DNA of 5,846 bases from an uncultured Bacteroidales bacterium. Lineage in GTDB: Bacteria > Bacteroidota > Bacteroidia > Bacteroidales > ML635J-15. Where the stretch lies: NCBI GenBank assembly GCA_905233405.1, contig CAJOEG010000120.1:2294-8139 (forward strand), in the 5' to 3' direction. The notes under the pieces were generated by a model, which was not told the DNA's origin, did not search any database, and saw nothing but the letters and a program-made list of their open reading frames with translations. Below, in pieces: positions 1-5,723 of the stretch; position 1 is the stretch's first letter, and every line of letters begins with the position of its first letter. A program made the position numbers and the translations under genes.

Positions 1-428
1 TTTGCAACAATTACAGGTGCTATGCACAATGCAACTACTGGTTTGCCAGCCTTGTTGAACGACTTTATTGCCGCTTCGACTTCGGGAAGAACCTTCATGT
101 TTGCACCGTCGTAGAAATACGAGCATAAATTCTTTGCCGCACCAAGACCGCCAGGAATCCAAAGCGCATCAAAGTCGGAAGCGTTAATTTCGTCAATGGG
201 CTTTATGTTGCCACGTGCTATGCGGGCACCTTCTACAAGCATATTCCTGTTTTCTTGTTCTTGTGCCTGTGTGAAATGGTTTACTACTTCAGTTTGATTC
301 TTGTTGGGTGCAAAGCATTGGTAGTTAAGGCCATTCATATCTATTGCCAACAACGACAATGTTGCTTCGTGAATTTCGCTGCCGTCGCGGCTTCCGCATC
401 CTGATAGTATAACTGCTATTTTTTTCAT
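1..428 (-). CDS. elbB: ElbB-type glyoxalase, DJ-1/PfpI superfamily (partial, C-terminus beyond left edge)
   Basis: Reading leftward from ATG at 428-426 gives 142 codons with no stop before the edge. The protein starts MKKIAVILSGCGSRDGSEIH, close to the ElbB start pattern (ILSGCG..DGSEIHEA). It continues with a CFAPNK segment (38-43), the VVNH motif (48-51), RNMLVEGARIARG (61-73), FDALWIPGGLGAAKN (86-100) and the nucleophile-elbow segment ALCIAP with Cys135. E. coli ElbB is about 217 residues, so roughly 75 are missing. The family is cytoplasmic; E. coli ElbB has been described as a glyoxalase acting on glyoxal-type aldehydes and was earlier linked to isoprenoid yield. The Cys135 assignment as catalytic is inferred from the DJ-1 fold. 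There is no clear Shine-Dalgarno site, only an A-rich leader. It lies on the same strand as the FKBP genes but is separated from them by a terminator hairpin. Family identity is secure; the exact substrate is not. Confidence 0.9.
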   Translation of the reverse strand, partial: MKKIAVILSGCGSRDGSEIHEATLSLLAIDMNGLNYQCFAPNKNQTEVVNHFTQAQEQENRNMLVEGARIARGNIKPIDEINASDFDALWIPGGLGAAKNLCSYFYDGANMKVLPEVEAAIKSFNKAGKPVVALCIAPVIVA

Positions 429-449
429 ATTGATATTTTTACTTTTAAT

Positions 450-475
450 AAAAAAGCCGAATGCATCGGCTTTTT
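450..475 (-). terminator. Rho-independent terminator after the FKBP pair
   Basis: A perfect 10-bp stem AAAAAGCCGA (451-460) pairs with TCGGCTTTTT (466-475) around the 5-nt loop ATGCA. On the minus strand the stem is followed by a T-rich tract. It begins only 3 bases after the FKBP stop codon and ends 22 bases before the elbB start. Its symmetry would also let it work on the plus strand. Confidence 0.85.
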
Positions 476-478
476 ATG

Positions 479-1186
479 TTATTTCTTGATTTCCAAAAGT
501 TCCACGTCGAATATGAGTGCCGAGTATGGCTTTATTGTTCCACCAGCACCGCGTTCGCCGTAACCAAGCTGATAGGGGATGTAAAGTTTGTACTTGGAAC
601 CAACGCTCATAAGCTGCAAGCCTTCAGTCCAGCCTCTGATAACACCGTTGAGCGGAAATTCGGCTGGTTCGCCACGGTCGTACGAGCTGTCGAAAACTGT
701 ACCGTCGATAAGAGTGCCTTTGTAGTGAACCTTGACAACGTCGGTTTCTGTTGGCTTCTGTCCTTTGCCTTCGGTGATGACTTCGTACTGCAGACCGCTT
801 TCGGTTGTCTTTACTTCGGGACGTTTTGCGTTTTCTGCAAGGAAGGTTTCGCCTTCAGCCTTTATGCTTTCGTATTGCTTTGCCTGTTCTCTCTGCTGTT
901 CTTCCTGCTTCTTTGTGAAGAATGCCATTATTGTAGCTTCTTCTTCTTCGGCAGTCAAGACTTCCTGTTTGTTCAGCTTGTCAGTGAAAGCCTTGAGAAC
1001 TATTGTCGAGTCGGTTTCGTTGTTGAGGTTGTCGCCTTCATACATGTCGTACAGGCGCATTCCGATGGCATAGCTAAGCGAGTCGTCGAAATTCTTGAGT
1101 TCTACCTTTGCATTATCCTTGTTGTTGCACGAAACCATTGCCAGCGAAGCGATGACTGCAACCAATATTATGCTTATCCTTTTCAT
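479..1186 (-). CDS. FKBP-type peptidyl-prolyl cis-trans isomerase, predicted lipoprotein (second of tandem pair)
   Basis: This 235-residue protein speeds cis-trans isomerisation of Xaa-Pro bonds and probably helps fold envelope proteins. Residues 1-19 form a signal peptide (MKR, then a hydrophobic run) ending AMVSC, with Cys20 as the likely lipidation site. Residues about 27-95 fit the FKBP_N dimerisation domain (DSLSYAIGMRLYD). A charged, Glu/Lys/Gln-rich probable helix follows (about 93-121), then the FKBP_C domain (about 140-235). The binding-pocket residues of FKBP12 are kept: Tyr155, Phe165-Asp166, Phe177, Val182-Ile183, Trp186, Tyr209 and Phe226, so it should be active. The ATG at 1186 is chosen over an in-frame ATG at 1291 because it begins the signal peptide, avoids overlap with the upstream gene and has an AGG 7 bases before it. 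It sits 16 bases after the stop of its paralogue. Architecture resembles FkpA/Mip, but orthology is not claimed. Confidence 0.92.
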   Translation of the reverse strand: MKRISIILVAVIASLAMVSCNNKDNAKVELKNFDDSLSYAIGMRLYDMYEGDNLNNETDSTIVLKAFTDKLNKQEVLTAEEEEATIMAFFTKKQEEQQREQAKQYESIKAEGETFLAENAKRPEVKTTESGLQYEVITEGKGQKPTETDVVKVHYKGTLIDGTVFDSSYDRGEPAEFPLNGVIRGWTEGLQLMSVGSKYKLYIPYQLGYGERGAGGTIKPYSALIFDVELLEIKK

Positions 1187-1202
1187 GTTTATACCTATTA
1201 TA

Positions 1203-1886
1203 TTATTTCTTGATTTCCAAAAGTTCGACTTCGAAAATAAGTGTTTCGAAAGGCTTAATGTCTTGACCAGCACCACGTTCGCCGTATGCAAGGTTGTAAG
1301 GAATATAGAATTTGTACTTCGAACCTACGCTCATAAGTTGCAAACCTTCTGTCCAGCCTGCAATTACGCGGTTAAGAGGGAATTCGGCTGGTGTGCCACG
1401 GTCGTACGAACTGTCGAAAACCTTACCTGCGATGGTTGTACCCTTGTAGTGAACCTTGACGGTGTTTGTTGCTGCAGGCTTGTCGCCCTTGCCTTCGGTG
1501 ATGACTTCGTACTGCAAGCCACTGGCTGTTGTCTTAACTTCCTTGCGCTTAGCGTTTTCGGCAAGGAACTTTTCTCCTTCTTCAATCTTTTCCTTGTTTT
1601 CTTCTTTCTGCTTCTTCGTGAAGAATGCTTCTAGTGTTGTTTCGTACTGATTGTGGTCCAATACTGATTTTCCGTTTACTTCGTCTTCTAGTCCTTGCTT
1701 TACAAGTTCGATGTTAAAGTTTGTAAGTCCGTTCTGTGTTAGTGCCTGACCAAACTGCATTCCGATGGCGTATGCTGCGGAATCTTCCAATGTTTTCAAT
1801 TCTACTTTCACTTTCTTTTGGGATTTGCATGGCATTGCAACTATAAGTACAAGTGCCATAGTTAATAATAATGATAATTTACGCAT
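1203..1886 (-). CDS. FKBP-type peptidyl-prolyl cis-trans isomerase, exported (first of tandem pair)
   Basis: This 227-residue paralogue of the downstream gene has the same layout: a signal sequence (1 to about 19), FKBP_N (about 27-92, DSAAYAIGMQFGQ), a charged helical linker rich in Lys/Glu (90-114) and FKBP_C (about 132-227). Pocket residues Tyr147, Phe157-Asp158, Phe169, Val174-Ile175, Trp178, Tyr201 and Phe218 are present. The signal ends AMPC at Cys20; proline at the -1 position is poor for lipoprotein signal peptidase, so it may be a soluble periplasmic protein or an atypical lipoprotein. By hand count its last 119 residues match the paralogue at 97 positions (about 82%), while the N-terminal halves differ much more. 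It is the first gene of a probable two-gene operon ending at the 450-475 hairpin. The start has no in-frame rival that preserves the signal peptide. Confidence 0.92.
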   Translation of the reverse strand: MRKLSLLLTMALVLIVAMPCKSQKKVKVELKTLEDSAAYAIGMQFGQALTQNGLTNFNIELVKQGLEDEVNGKSVLDHNQYETTLEAFFTKKQKEENKEKIEEGEKFLAENAKRKEVKTTASGLQYEVITEGKGDKPAATNTVKVHYKGTTIAGKVFDSSYDRGTPAEFPLNRVIAGWTEGLQLMSVGSKYKFYIPYNLAYGERGAGQDIKPFETLIFEVELLEIKK

Positions 1887-1892
1887 AGTTTA

Positions 1893-1914
1893 CAAATTTA
1901 AGAATGCAAAGTAA
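1893..1914 (-). promoter_or_regulatory. Candidate promoter elements for the FKBP pair
   Basis: On the minus strand, TAAATTTG (1900-1893) matches the Bacteroidota -7 consensus TAnnTTTG exactly, but it would place transcription start almost on the ATG at 1886. TTACTTTGC (1914-1906) is one mismatch away from the consensus and would leave a leader of about 12 nt. Neither has a convincing -33 TTTG at the usual 19-21 bp spacing, so the choice is open. Confidence 0.35.
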
Positions 1915-1976
1915 CGGAAAATGTTTGAGATGACGATGAAAAAAAGAAAAAATAGTGATTTGTAGATTTAATTTCA

Positions 1977-2017
1977 AAAACGGAGATTCTGTATTAGGCA
2001 ATACAGACCTCCGTTTT
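1977..2017. other. Long two-part hairpin, possible bidirectional terminator or structured RNA element
   Basis: Outer arms AAAACGGAG (1977-1985) and CTCCGTTTT (2009-2017) pair over 9 bp. Inner arms TCTGTATT (1988-1995) and AATACAGA (2000-2007) pair over 8 bp around the tetraloop AGGC. Only AT on one side and C on the other are unpaired. Plus-strand RNA would end in UUUU and minus-strand RNA in UUUUU, so it could terminate either way. It lies 91 bp upstream of the FKBP start and no gene reads into it from either side within the window. Its role is unknown. Confidence 0.6.
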
Positions 2018-2102
2018 AAGTTAAGTATCAATAGAAATCATTTTCATAAACGCAATATTGTGCTAATGGTTGCCTGCTCATTAAAAAAATCTTGTTTTAC
2101 AC

Positions 2103-2286
2103 TTGAGTCTTTAGCACGGTTCTTTCATTTAAAATGGTATTATCTATGACACAAATGGTTGATATTTAGATAAATCCGCTCGTTTTGACTTCCCTTCGAC
2201 TGACGCTTAGGGGGCGTCTTAATGCACCATAGGGAACGAAAGGGGACGGGAATTAGTTTTATGAAAGGGCCGTGAATCTTTAGCAC
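2103..2286. mobile_element. Candidate 154-bp miniature element flanked by 15-bp direct repeats
   Basis: Positions 2103-2117 (TTGAGTCTTTAGCAC) and 2272-2286 (GTGAATCTTTAGCAC) agree at 13 of 15 bases. Immediately inside them, GGTTCTTTCAT (2118-2128) and ATGAAAGGGCC (2261-2271) are inverted copies with two mismatches. The interior has no credible gene. It does contain a G-rich hairpin core: GACGC (2202-2206) pairs with GCGTC (2214-2218), enclosed by TTCCCT (2190-2195) pairing with AGGGAA (2231-2236). Such an arrangement fits a non-autonomous miniature transposable element with a target duplication. The mismatches and the length of the direct repeat leave room for chance, and no family was recognised. 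Confidence 0.35.
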
Positions 2287-2300
2287 TTTTTCTTGCTAGG

Positions 2301-2333
2301 TTTCGAATGAATCAGAATTATTATGTAATTTTG
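2301..2333 (+). promoter_or_regulatory. lysS promoter, Bacteroidota type
   Basis: TAATTTTG (2326-2333) matches the TAnnTTTG -7 consensus exactly and lies 16 bp before the lysS ATG. A partial -33 element TTTC (2301-2304) stands 21 bp upstream. Transcription would start near 2340, giving a leader of about 10 nt. The bases before the ATG are AT-rich with no Shine-Dalgarno site, as is usual in this phylum. Confidence 0.6.
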
Positions 2334-2349
2334 CAAAAATTTTTTTCGA

Positions 2350-4080
2350 ATGGAATATTTAGGTTTAAGCGAACAAGAAATCCTCCGTCGCGAGGCGTTG
2401 AAGGAATTGATAAATTTAGGTATAAATCCATATCCAGCACCAGAATTCAAGGTGACGACCAATACTAAGGATATTCTCGACAGGTTCAGCGACGACAATC
2501 TGCCCGAAGACTTGAAAGACATTTCTATTGCTGGCCGTATGATGAGTCGCAGAATCATGGGTAACGCATCTTTTGCTGAACTTCAGGACGAAAAGGGGCG
2601 TATCCAGCTGTATTTCCGCCGCGATGATATTTGCGAAGGCGAAGACAAGACCATGTACAATCAGGTTTTCAAGAAACTTCTCGATATTGGAGACATCATC
2701 GGTGTCAAGGGTTTTGCTTTCCGTACTCAGATGGGCGAAATTTCTGTTCATGTGAAGGAATTTACAGTTCTCAGCAAATCGCTCCATCCGCTACCAATAG
2801 TTAAGGAGAAGGATGGCAAAGTTTACGATGCTTTCAGCGATCCAGAGCAGCGTTACCGCAACCGCTCTATGGACTTGATTGTAAATCCGCAGGTCAAGGA
2901 AGCTTTTATCAAGCGTACCATGCTCACCAATTCGATGCGTCAGTTCCTCAATGGAAAGGGCTACCTTGAGGTTGAAACCCCGATTCTTCAGCCTATGTAT
3001 GGCGGTGCTGCTGCTCGTCCGTTCAAGACTCACCACAATACCCTCGACCAGACTTTGTATCTCCGTATAGCCGACGAACTTTACCTGAAGCGTCTTATAG
3101 TAGGTGGTTTCGATGGTGTTTACGAGTTTGCAAAGGACTTCCGTAATGAAGGTATGGACCGCTTCCACAATCCGGAGTTCACACAGATGGAACTCTACGT
3201 TGCCTACAAGGACTACAACTGGATGATGGATTTGGTTGAGGAAATGGTTGAAAAGATTGCAATCGACACCAACGGAAGCACCAAGGTGCAGGTTGGCGAA
3301 AATATAATTGACTTCAAGCGTCCGTGGAAGCGTTTTACAATGTTCGAGGCTATCGAGCATTTCAGCGGCATTGACATTTCAAAGATGGACGAAGCCGAAT
3401 TGCGCGAAGTTGCTAAGAAAGTAGGAGTGGAGGTTGACGACAGCATGGGTAAGGGCAAGCTCATCGATGAAATTTTCGGTGAATGCTGCGAATCGAAGCT
3501 CATACAACCGACTTTCATTACCGATTATCCTATTGAAATGTCGCCGTTGGCAAAGAAGCACCGTTCGAAAGAAGGTCTAGTTGAACGTTTTGAGGCGGTT
3601 TGCAACGGAAAGGAAATCTGCAACGCTTATTCGGAACTTAACGACCCGGTTGATCAGCGCTATCGTTTCGAGCAGCAACTGTTGCTTGCAAAGCGTGGCG
3701 ACGAAGAGGCAATGATGCTCGATGAGGACTTCCTCACCGCAATGGAAATCGGTATGCCTCCAACGGCTGGCCTTGGCATTGGTATCGACCGTCTGTCGAT
3801 GATTATGACCAACTCTGTTTCGATACAGGATGTTCTTTTCTTCCCGCAGATGCGTCCTGAAAAGAGGGCTGATGCTTTCAATATCGAGGACTATACCGCA
3901 TTGGGTATCAGTGAAGAATGGGCAAAGGTAATTTATAAGTGCGGTATCACTACCGTAAAGCAGCTTAAGGAAATGACTGCCCAGAAGTTGCACCCGACAT
4001 TGTGCGGAATGAACAAGAAGCACAAGCTTGGTCTTCAGAATCCAACCATCGAGGAAATCAACGGTTGGCTTAGCAAATAG
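2350..4080 (+). CDS. lysS: Lysyl-tRNA synthetase, class II, with C-terminal extension
   Basis: This cytoplasmic enzyme charges tRNA-Lys with lysine using ATP. The 576-residue product has the class II LysRS layout: an N-terminal helix (LSEQEILRREAL), an OB-fold anticodon-binding domain (about 57-145), motif 1 (about 196-214, GKGYLEVETPILQP), motif 2 (about 264-281, FRNEGMDRFHNPEFTQME) and motif 3 (474-482, GLGIGIDRL). The lysine-site segments MYGGAAARPF (216-225) and NAYSELNDP (425-433) are intact, so it should be active. Canonical enzymes such as E. coli LysS (505 residues) end soon after the FFPQMRP segment (497-503). Here about 70 more residues follow (508-576), with a helix-hairpin-helix-like look (LGISEEWAKVIYKCGITTVK); I recall such tails from Bacteroidota LysRS. 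The ATG at 2350 follows a well-placed promoter and gives the standard N-terminus. It is transcribed alone, divergently from the FKBP pair. Confidence 0.97.
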   Translation: MEYLGLSEQEILRREALKELINLGINPYPAPEFKVTTNTKDILDRFSDDNLPEDLKDISIAGRMMSRRIMGNASFAELQDEKGRIQLYFRRDDICEGEDKTMYNQVFKKLLDIGDIIGVKGFAFRTQMGEISVHVKEFTVLSKSLHPLPIVKEKDGKVYDAFSDPEQRYRNRSMDLIVNPQVKEAFIKRTMLTNSMRQFLNGKGYLEVETPILQPMYGGAAARPFKTHHNTLDQTLYLRIADELYLKRLIVGGFDGVYEFAKDFRNEGMDRFHNPEFTQMELYVAYKDYNWMMDLVEEMVEKIAIDTNGSTKVQVGENIIDFKRPWKRFTMFEAIEHFSGIDISKMDEAELREVAKKVGVEVDDSMGKGKLIDEIFGECCESKLIQPTFITDYPIEMSPLAKKHRSKEGLVERFEAVCNGKEICNAYSELNDPVDQRYRFEQQLLLAKRGDEEAMMLDEDFLTAMEIGMPPTAGLGIGIDRLSMIMTNSVSIQDVLFFPQMRPEKRADAFNIEDYTALGISEEWAKVIYKCGITTVKQLKEMTAQKLHPTLCGMNKKHKLGLQNPTIEEINGWLSK

Positions 4081-4108
4081 CATTTTTCATAACTTCATAA
4101 TGTTGTTT

Positions 4109-4137
4109 AGGCGGAATCGAAAGATTTCGCCTTTTTT
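4109..4137 (+). terminator. Rho-independent terminator of lysS
   Basis: AGGCGGAATC (4109-4118) pairs with GATTTCGCCT (4123-4132) over 10 bp with one G-T wobble around a GAAA tetraloop, followed by a run of T. It lies 28 bases after the lysS stop codon. A strong, typical intrinsic terminator. Confidence 0.93.
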
Positions 4138-4208
4138 GTGTATTTAACGTAAATTCGAAATAAAAAAGGGAACTATATACAAGTTGACTAAATTCTATAC
4201 TAACAATA

Positions 4209-4381
4209 AGTCATTCCGCAAGTTAGAACAATAACGCGATACGGAACGGAGGAGCGTAATATTGTTCAACTATGCGGAATCTCCCGTGAAAAAAGATTTC
4301 GATGGAGATTCCGCATAGACAGGCTCACACGACACGTTCCTTAGTCGGTTCGCTTTGTCTTGTGGAATGACTAAGGAGCCT
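4209..4381. repeat. Cluster of interleaved palindromes (intergenic repeat element)
   Basis: Five inverted repeats fill 173 bp. AGTCATTCCGCAAG (4209-4222) pairs with CTTGTGGAATGACT (4359-4372), 13 of 14. GAACAATA (4226-4233) pairs with TATTGTTC (4260-4267). CTATGCGGAATCTCC (4270-4284) pairs perfectly with 4304-4318 around a 19-nt loop. TCCTTAGTC (4338-4346) pairs with GACTAAGGA (4369-4377). AGGCTC (4321-4326) pairs with GAGCCT (4376-4381). ATTCCGCA recurs at 4213 and 4308 and its complement at 4273, so alternative folds compete. The GTCATT...AATGAC ends recall dispersed intergenic palindromes I know from Bacteroidota genomes. No open frame of note is inside. The flanks (4138-4208 and 4382-4480) are AT-rich with nothing recognised. 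Confidence 0.7.
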
Positions 4382-4482
4382 ATAACAAAAAGTACATTGT
4401 GTCAACACGTATATAGCTTCCATAAAAAAAGCAAAAAATATGTCTAAATGAAAGAGGCGTGGACATTAGAAACAAAAATCAC

Positions 4483-4509
4483 TTGTTTGCAGAAATAATT
4501 GTATATTTG
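4483..4509 (+). promoter_or_regulatory. Promoter-like site before the nucleotidyltransferase fragment
   Basis: TATATTTG (4502-4509) is an exact TAnnTTTG -7 match. TTG (4483-4485) is a weak -33 candidate with a short 16-bp spacer. The site lies 14 bp before the ATG at 4524, the same geometry as at lysS, which suggests that the fragment kept its original promoter. Confidence 0.45.
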
Positions 4510-4523
4510 TCGCATAAAGGACA

Positions 4524-4651
4524 ATGGCGATGGCAAGAAGCGATGTCATAGAAAGCATTAGGATGGTGTTCAACGAAGCATTACCCAAGGTAAGTGGACT
4601 TTACTTGTATGCTGAGGTGTCGTGGCGTACCCGACCATCGCGAATTATCCA
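4524..4651 (+). pseudogene. Broken N-terminal fragment of a probable minimal nucleotidyltransferase
   Basis: From ATG 4524 a 51-codon frame runs to a TAA at 4677-4679 that lies inside the 14-bp repeats. Residues 4-29 read ARSDVIESIRMVF, then NEALPKVSGLYLY. This resembles the start of Bacteroidota minimal nucleotidyltransferases (Pol beta superfamily), where a helix of the type VI.SIR..F...LP leads to LYLYGSRARG..RPDSDWDLL. Here the GS-containing catalytic motif is lost: the frame reads LYLYAEVSWRTRPSR. A neighbouring frame just after it reads RGVPDH, which fits a small indel. The rest of the gene (normally about 100 residues) is absent and repeats begin at 4652. Such proteins are often the antitoxin half of HEPN/MNT pairs, but no partner is present here. 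The identification is from memory of the family pattern and is moderate; a chance short frame remains possible. Confidence 0.42.
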
Positions 4652-4693
4652 TTGTCCATTATTAATTGTCCATTGTTAATTGTCCATTGTTAA
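4652..4693 (+). repeat. Three tandem copies of a 14-bp AT-rich unit
   Basis: TTGTCCATTATTAA (4652-4665) is followed by two identical copies of TTGTCCATTGTTAA (4666-4679 and 4680-4693). A partial unit (TTATCCA, 4645-4651) precedes and a degenerate TTATTAATTG follows. The array ends 22 bp before the lipoprotein ATG and directly abuts the nucleotidyltransferase fragment. AT-rich arrays of this kind occur between genes in Bacteroidales; copy number is likely to vary. Confidence 0.85.
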
Positions 4694-4715
4694 TTATTAA
4701 TTGATTTATAGGTAT

Positions 4716-5636
4716 ATGAAAAGATTTGCTCTATTATTATTTACCGTAATTACTTTTTCAGTATTGCTGGCGACAAGCGGTTGCGAAAAGTTAGAAACAT
4801 ATATTGTAACTTTCAATGCCAATGGTGGCGTCGGCACTATGCAGGCGCAGAGATATACCGAGAGTGTGGAATATGCTCTTTCACGCAACGCCTTCTCCTA
4901 CGTGGGTCACACGTTCGCAGGATGGAACACATCGCAGGATGGCAGTGGTACGAGCTATAGGGACGGACAGGTTATAACCGTCACCGCCGATATGACATTG
5001 TATGCGCAGTGGACAAGCAATGGCACTAATCCAACACCTTCTACATCAGGCACCATTAACGGACACGAGTACATCGACCTCGGACTTTCGAGCGGACTGC
5101 TTTGGGCCTATTATGCCTGGGGCGAAACCACAGCAAAGACAAGATACGATTGGAGCAACTACAAATGGTGTAACGGAAGCGATTCTACGCTTACTAAGTA
5201 TTGCCATGTCTCAAGTTTTGGCTACAATGGTTTTACCGACGAGCTGACCACTTTGGAGGCTAGCGACGATGCTGCGGTGGTCAACTGGGGCGGAGGCTGG
5301 AGGATGCCCACCGAAGACGAACTGTATGAACTTATGTATGAATGTACTAAAAATATTGTAACTCAGAATGGGGTAATCGGATATTTGTTCACTGGACCTA
5401 ACGGTAATACAATTTTTCTTCCGCTTGCAGGCATAGGTCACCAGAGTGGCTTCAGTTATGCCGGTTCTGAAGGTTACTACTGGTCGAGTACGCTCAACAC
5501 CGACTATCCTGAGTCTGAAAATCGTCCAGATTTCGCAAGGGTACTCCGTTTCACTTCTGACAATTATTATTTAAGTATCACAGGTCGTCTATATGGAAGG
5601 TCTGTACGTCCTGTATATGAACCTACCCAGAAATAA
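4716..5636 (+). CDS. Lipoprotein with InlB-type B-repeat and Fibrobacter-major-paralogous domain
   Basis: The 306-residue protein starts with a lipoprotein signal (MKRFALLLF, hydrophobic to 20) and lipobox ATSGC, with Cys23 lipidated, so it is membrane-anchored and possibly surface-exposed. Residues about 29-99 form one InlB B-repeat / Listeria-Bacteroides repeat (YIVTFNANGG, then GHTFAGWNTSQDG and MTLYAQW). A Thr/Ser/Pro/Gly/Asn linker follows (100-113). Residues about 117-302 match the Fib_succ_major paralogous domain: HEYIDLGLSSG, YAWGETT, YKWCNGS, NWGGGWRMPTEDE, NGNTIFLPLAG, GYYWSS and GRSVRPV. Function is unknown; such proteins are common, expanded extracellular proteins in gut Bacteroidota. 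The usual segment between 'LLWA' and 'YAWGE' (TCNVGA..PE.YGDY-like) is missing, so residues 131-132 look like an in-frame deletion junction. The ATG at 4716 is chosen over an in-frame TTG at 4701 because it begins the signal peptide. A weak AGG lies just upstream; no promoter consensus was found. Confidence 0.9.
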   Translation: MKRFALLLFTVITFSVLLATSGCEKLETYIVTFNANGGVGTMQAQRYTESVEYALSRNAFSYVGHTFAGWNTSQDGSGTSYRDGQVITVTADMTLYAQWTSNGTNPTPSTSGTINGHEYIDLGLSSGLLWAYYAWGETTAKTRYDWSNYKWCNGSDSTLTKYCHVSSFGYNGFTDELTTLEASDDAAVVNWGGGWRMPTEDELYELMYECTKNIVTQNGVIGYLFTGPNGNTIFLPLAGIGHQSGFSYAGSEGYYWSSTLNTDYPESENRPDFARVLRFTSDNYYLSITGRLYGRSVRPVYEPTQK

Positions 5637-5703
5637 AGAGGAAAAATTGCGATTTTAGATTTGGCTAAAAGACACAAATAAGATAAGGCTAAAAGTCAAA
5701 AAA

Positions 5704-5721
5704 GGCTTTAACCTGCAAGCC
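5704..5721 (-). terminator. Second, weaker leftward terminator-like hairpin
   Basis: GGCTT (5704-5708) pairs with AAGCC (5717-5721) around an 8-nt loop. Read on the minus strand the stem is followed by six T (5703-5698). The short stem makes it weak alone. It stands directly downstream, on the minus strand, of the hairpin at 5732-5765. Just to the left, GGCTAAAAG is repeated at 5663-5671 and 5687-5695. Confidence 0.4.
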
Positions 5722-5723
5722 CT

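Noticed and set aside
461..1213. Long plus-strand open frame opposite the FKBP gene
   Set aside because: It is the antisense shadow of the FKBP gene; the Phe/Cys/Val-rich translation has no domain pattern, while the minus strand encodes a complete FKBP with all pocket residues.
1187..1291. Upstream ATG (1291) as start of the second FKBP
   Set aside because: It would overlap the end of the preceding gene by almost 90 bp and bury the signal peptide; ATG 1186 begins a normal signal and has an AGG at good spacing.
1095..1634. Plus-strand open frame across both FKBP genes
   Set aside because: Shadow of the two minus-strand paralogues, again rich in Phe, Leu and Cys with no recognisable domain.
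1955..2149. 64-codon GTG-start frame in the intergenic region
   Set aside because: It runs through the perfect hairpin at 1977-2017, has no ribosome site or promoter, and its product resembles nothing I know.
2186..2262. GC-richer structured stretch considered as a tRNA, SRP RNA or 6S-like RNA
   Set aside because: No cloverleaf, T-loop or SRP GGAA-tetraloop signature was seen; it is better described as the core of the candidate miniature element.
2791..3360. Minus-strand open frames inside lysS (also 2416-2787 and 3577-4083)
   Set aside because: Antisense shadows of an intact, strongly conserved LysRS gene.
4652..4693. CRISPR-like array
   Set aside because: The 14-bp units are contiguous with no spacers, so this is a simple tandem repeat.
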